Shown: piece after piece, positions 4,939-6,347 of the stretch
How the letters are laid out: every line of letters begins with the position of its first letter
How positions within the stretch are numbered: position 1 is the first letter of the stretch
Assembly (NCBI GenBank): GCA_937995275.1
Contig: CALKKN010000371.1
Coordinates: 1-6,347, forward strand
Reading direction: 5' to 3'
Source: an uncultured Lysobacterales bacterium
GTDB taxonomy: Bacteria; Pseudomonadota; Gammaproteobacteria; Xanthomonadales; SZUA-36
Length of the DNA stretch: 6,347 nt
Translations under genes and position numbers: made by a program
Notes under the pieces: model-generated
The model's input: only the letters and a program-made list of their open reading frames with translations
Database searches by the model: none
What the model was told of the DNA's origin: nothing

Positions 4939-6347
4939 ATGGACAACGGGTACTCCTGGGAAGCGTTCTATTCGGAGGCCGCCAGGAATTTCGACGAGGC
5001 ATCCCTTCCGGTCATGCACATGGCCGAAGTCGTCGAGGTCGCCGCGCGGGACTACGGCAGCCGCGCGGCCCTGTCGACCCAACTGCCCGACGGCGCCTGT
5101 GCGACCCTGGATTTTAACGACGTGGACCGCCTGACCAGCGATTTCGCCGCCTGGCTGCGGGAAGTCGCAGCGGTGAGGCCGGGCGACGTCGTGGCGCTGA
5201 TGTCGCCCAACTGCATCGACTTTTGCATTGCCGCGTTCGGCATCTTCAAGGCCGGCTGTATCTGCACCAATATCAACCCGCTGTACACGGCGCCGGAAGT
5301 GGAACACCAGCTTCGGGACAGCGGCGCGAGGGTGCTCGTCATTGCCGACCTGTTCGGCGACAAGGTCGACGCTGTCGTGGCCCGCACCTCCGTGCAGCAG
5401 GTCGTCACGATTTCCCTGCTCGATTTTCTGCCGTTTCTGAAAAGGGCCATCGGGAACTTCGTCCTCAGGCGCATTAAACGTGCGGTGCCCCGGATGCAGA
5501 CCCGCCACGTGGCGATGGCCGATGCCCTGAAACGGGGCGCGGCGGCGCGCGCCCGCGGCAACGTTGATGTTGAGGCCTATCGCGCGGGCCAGTCGGGTGA
5601 ATCCACGGCCCTGTACCAGTACACCGGCGGCACCACCGGCCGCAGCAAGGGGGCGGAGCTGTCCCACCGCAATATCCTGGCCAACGCGGCCATGGCGGCC
5701 GCCATGGTCGAGGAGCTGCGGGACACCGAAAAGGGCGATTGTGCGGTGGTCGCCCTGCCGCTCTACCACATCACCGCCTTCGCCCTGATCATGGTTCCGG
5801 GCCTGGCTGCCGGGGCGCACAGCGTCATGGTCCCCAGTCCGCGGCCGGTCAGTAACATGAAACCCGCATTCGAAAATCACCCGGTCACTCACTTCAGCGG
5901 GATCAACACCCTGTATGCCGCCCTGCTGAACGAGCCGTGGTGTACCCGGGAGGTGCTGAAGCACCTGAAGTTCTGCAGTTCCGGCGGCGCGGCACAGCTC
6001 GTGGACGTCGCCAGGCGCTGGGAGGACCTGACCGGGCTGCCGGTCTACCAGGGCTACGGTTTGACCGAGGTCGCGGGCGTACTGACCCTCAACCCGGTGG
6101 GCGCCAACCGTTTGGGTTCCGCCGGCATCCCGGTGCCGGGCACGCTGATCAGGGTCGTCGATGCGGAGGGCGCCGAGGTGCCGCGCGGCGAACCGGGCGA
6201 GGTGGTCGCCAGCGGACCGACGATCATGAAGGGCTACCTGAACCGGCCAGAAGCAACGGCCGAGACCATTCGGGACGGCTGGCTGTACACCGGTGACATC
6301 GGGGTCATGGACGAAGATGGCTACCTGCAGATCGTCGACCGCAAGAA
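4939..6347 (+). CDS. fadD: Long-chain fatty-acid-CoA ligase, FadD type (3' end missing)
   Basis: An AMP-forming acyl-CoA synthetase that activates fatty acids with ATP and CoA for beta-oxidation or lipid synthesis, acting in the cytoplasm or at the inner membrane face. The frame is open from ATG 4939 to the window end: 469 complete codons of an expected 550-560. An in-frame stop at 4903-4905 and AGAGAG (4927-4932) 6 nt upstream fix the start. Signatures in order: NINPLYTAPEVEHQLRDSGA (about 113-132, typical of FadD), the AMP-binding P-loop YTGGTTGRSKG (228-238), LPLYHITAF, GINTLYAALLN, YGLTE (373-377, adenylate contact), YTGDIG with Asp453 (ribose binding) and the hinge DRK (467-469) at the edge. 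The C-terminal domain with the catalytic Lys is outside. Similarity to E. coli FadD is clear along the whole length, but proteobacteria often have several paralogues, so chain-length preference and the exact symbol are uncertain. Confidence 0.9.
   Translation, partial: MDNGYSWEAFYSEAARNFDEASLPVMHMAEVVEVAARDYGSRAALSTQLPDGACATLDFNDVDRLTSDFAAWLREVAAVRPGDVVALMSPNCIDFCIAAFGIFKAGCICTNINPLYTAPEVEHQLRDSGARVLVIADLFGDKVDAVVARTSVQQVVTISLLDFLPFLKRAIGNFVLRRIKRAVPRMQTRHVAMADALKRGAAARARGNVDVEAYRAGQSGESTALYQYTGGTTGRSKGAELSHRNILANAAMAAAMVEELRDTEKGDCAVVALPLYHITAFALIMVPGLAAGAHSVMVPSPRPVSNMKPAFENHPVTHFSGINTLYAALLNEPWCTREVLKHLKFCSSGGAAQLVDVARRWEDLTGLPVYQGYGLTEVAGVLTLNPVGANRLGSAGIPVPGTLIRVVDAEGAEVPRGEPGEVVASGPTIMKGYLNRPEATAETIRDGWLYTGDIGVMDEDGYLQIVDRK

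Noticed and set aside
4846..5964. 372-codon minus-strand open frame
   Set aside because: It is antisense to the acyl-CoA ligase, whose motifs run continuously on the plus strand.

Overview
The window is GC-rich bacterial DNA with tightly packed genes and strong G/C preference at third codon positions. The protein set is an exported KatP-like catalase-peroxidase, a FadD-type acyl-CoA ligase, an outer-membrane barrel, IadA and a DUF3179 protein. This suggests a Gram-negative proteobacterium, most likely an environmental gammaproteobacterium. That assignment rests on recalled protein similarity only. No rRNA, tRNA, CRISPR array, transposase or phage gene was seen.

Layout. Bases 1-176 (minus strand) are the first 58 codons of an exported catalase-peroxidase (katG/katP type), cut by the window edge. 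A divergent intergenic region (177-460) holds an AT-rich dyad resembling a Fur box and, on the other strand, an OxyR half-site. On the plus strand follow an outer-membrane beta-barrel protein with no visible Shine-Dalgarno (461-1426), an exported peroxiredoxin-like protein with a GGWCPYC motif (1606-2292), an unannotated 26-codon hydrophobic small ORF (2423-2503) whose stop overlaps the start of a DUF3179 protein (2500-3468), and an isoaspartyl dipeptidase, IadA (3629-4777). A FadD-type AMP-binding acyl-CoA ligase (4939 to the window end) is cut at its 3' end. Because it is open to the edge it has no stop codon in the window. Between iadA and fadD the minus strand carries a startless, protein-like 35-codon stretch (4802-4909) that may be the eroded 3' end of a lost gene.

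How the genes may work together. The catalase-peroxidase and the peroxiredoxin-like protein both carry signal peptides, so the left half looks like an envelope peroxide-defence neighbourhood. The barrel lies in the outer membrane, and the exported, cysteine-containing DUF3179 protein is a possible companion of the peroxiredoxin. IadA (turnover of isoaspartyl dipeptides from damaged or degraded proteins) and FadD (fatty-acid activation) are cytoplasmic and look metabolically separate, each with its own upstream gap.

The points most worth a second look are the IadA homologue with Leu in place of the first His of the HxH metal motif, the coupled small ORF before the DUF3179 gene, the paired exported peroxide enzymes, and the decayed gene fragment upstream of fadD. 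I did not find a clearly new multi-gene system.
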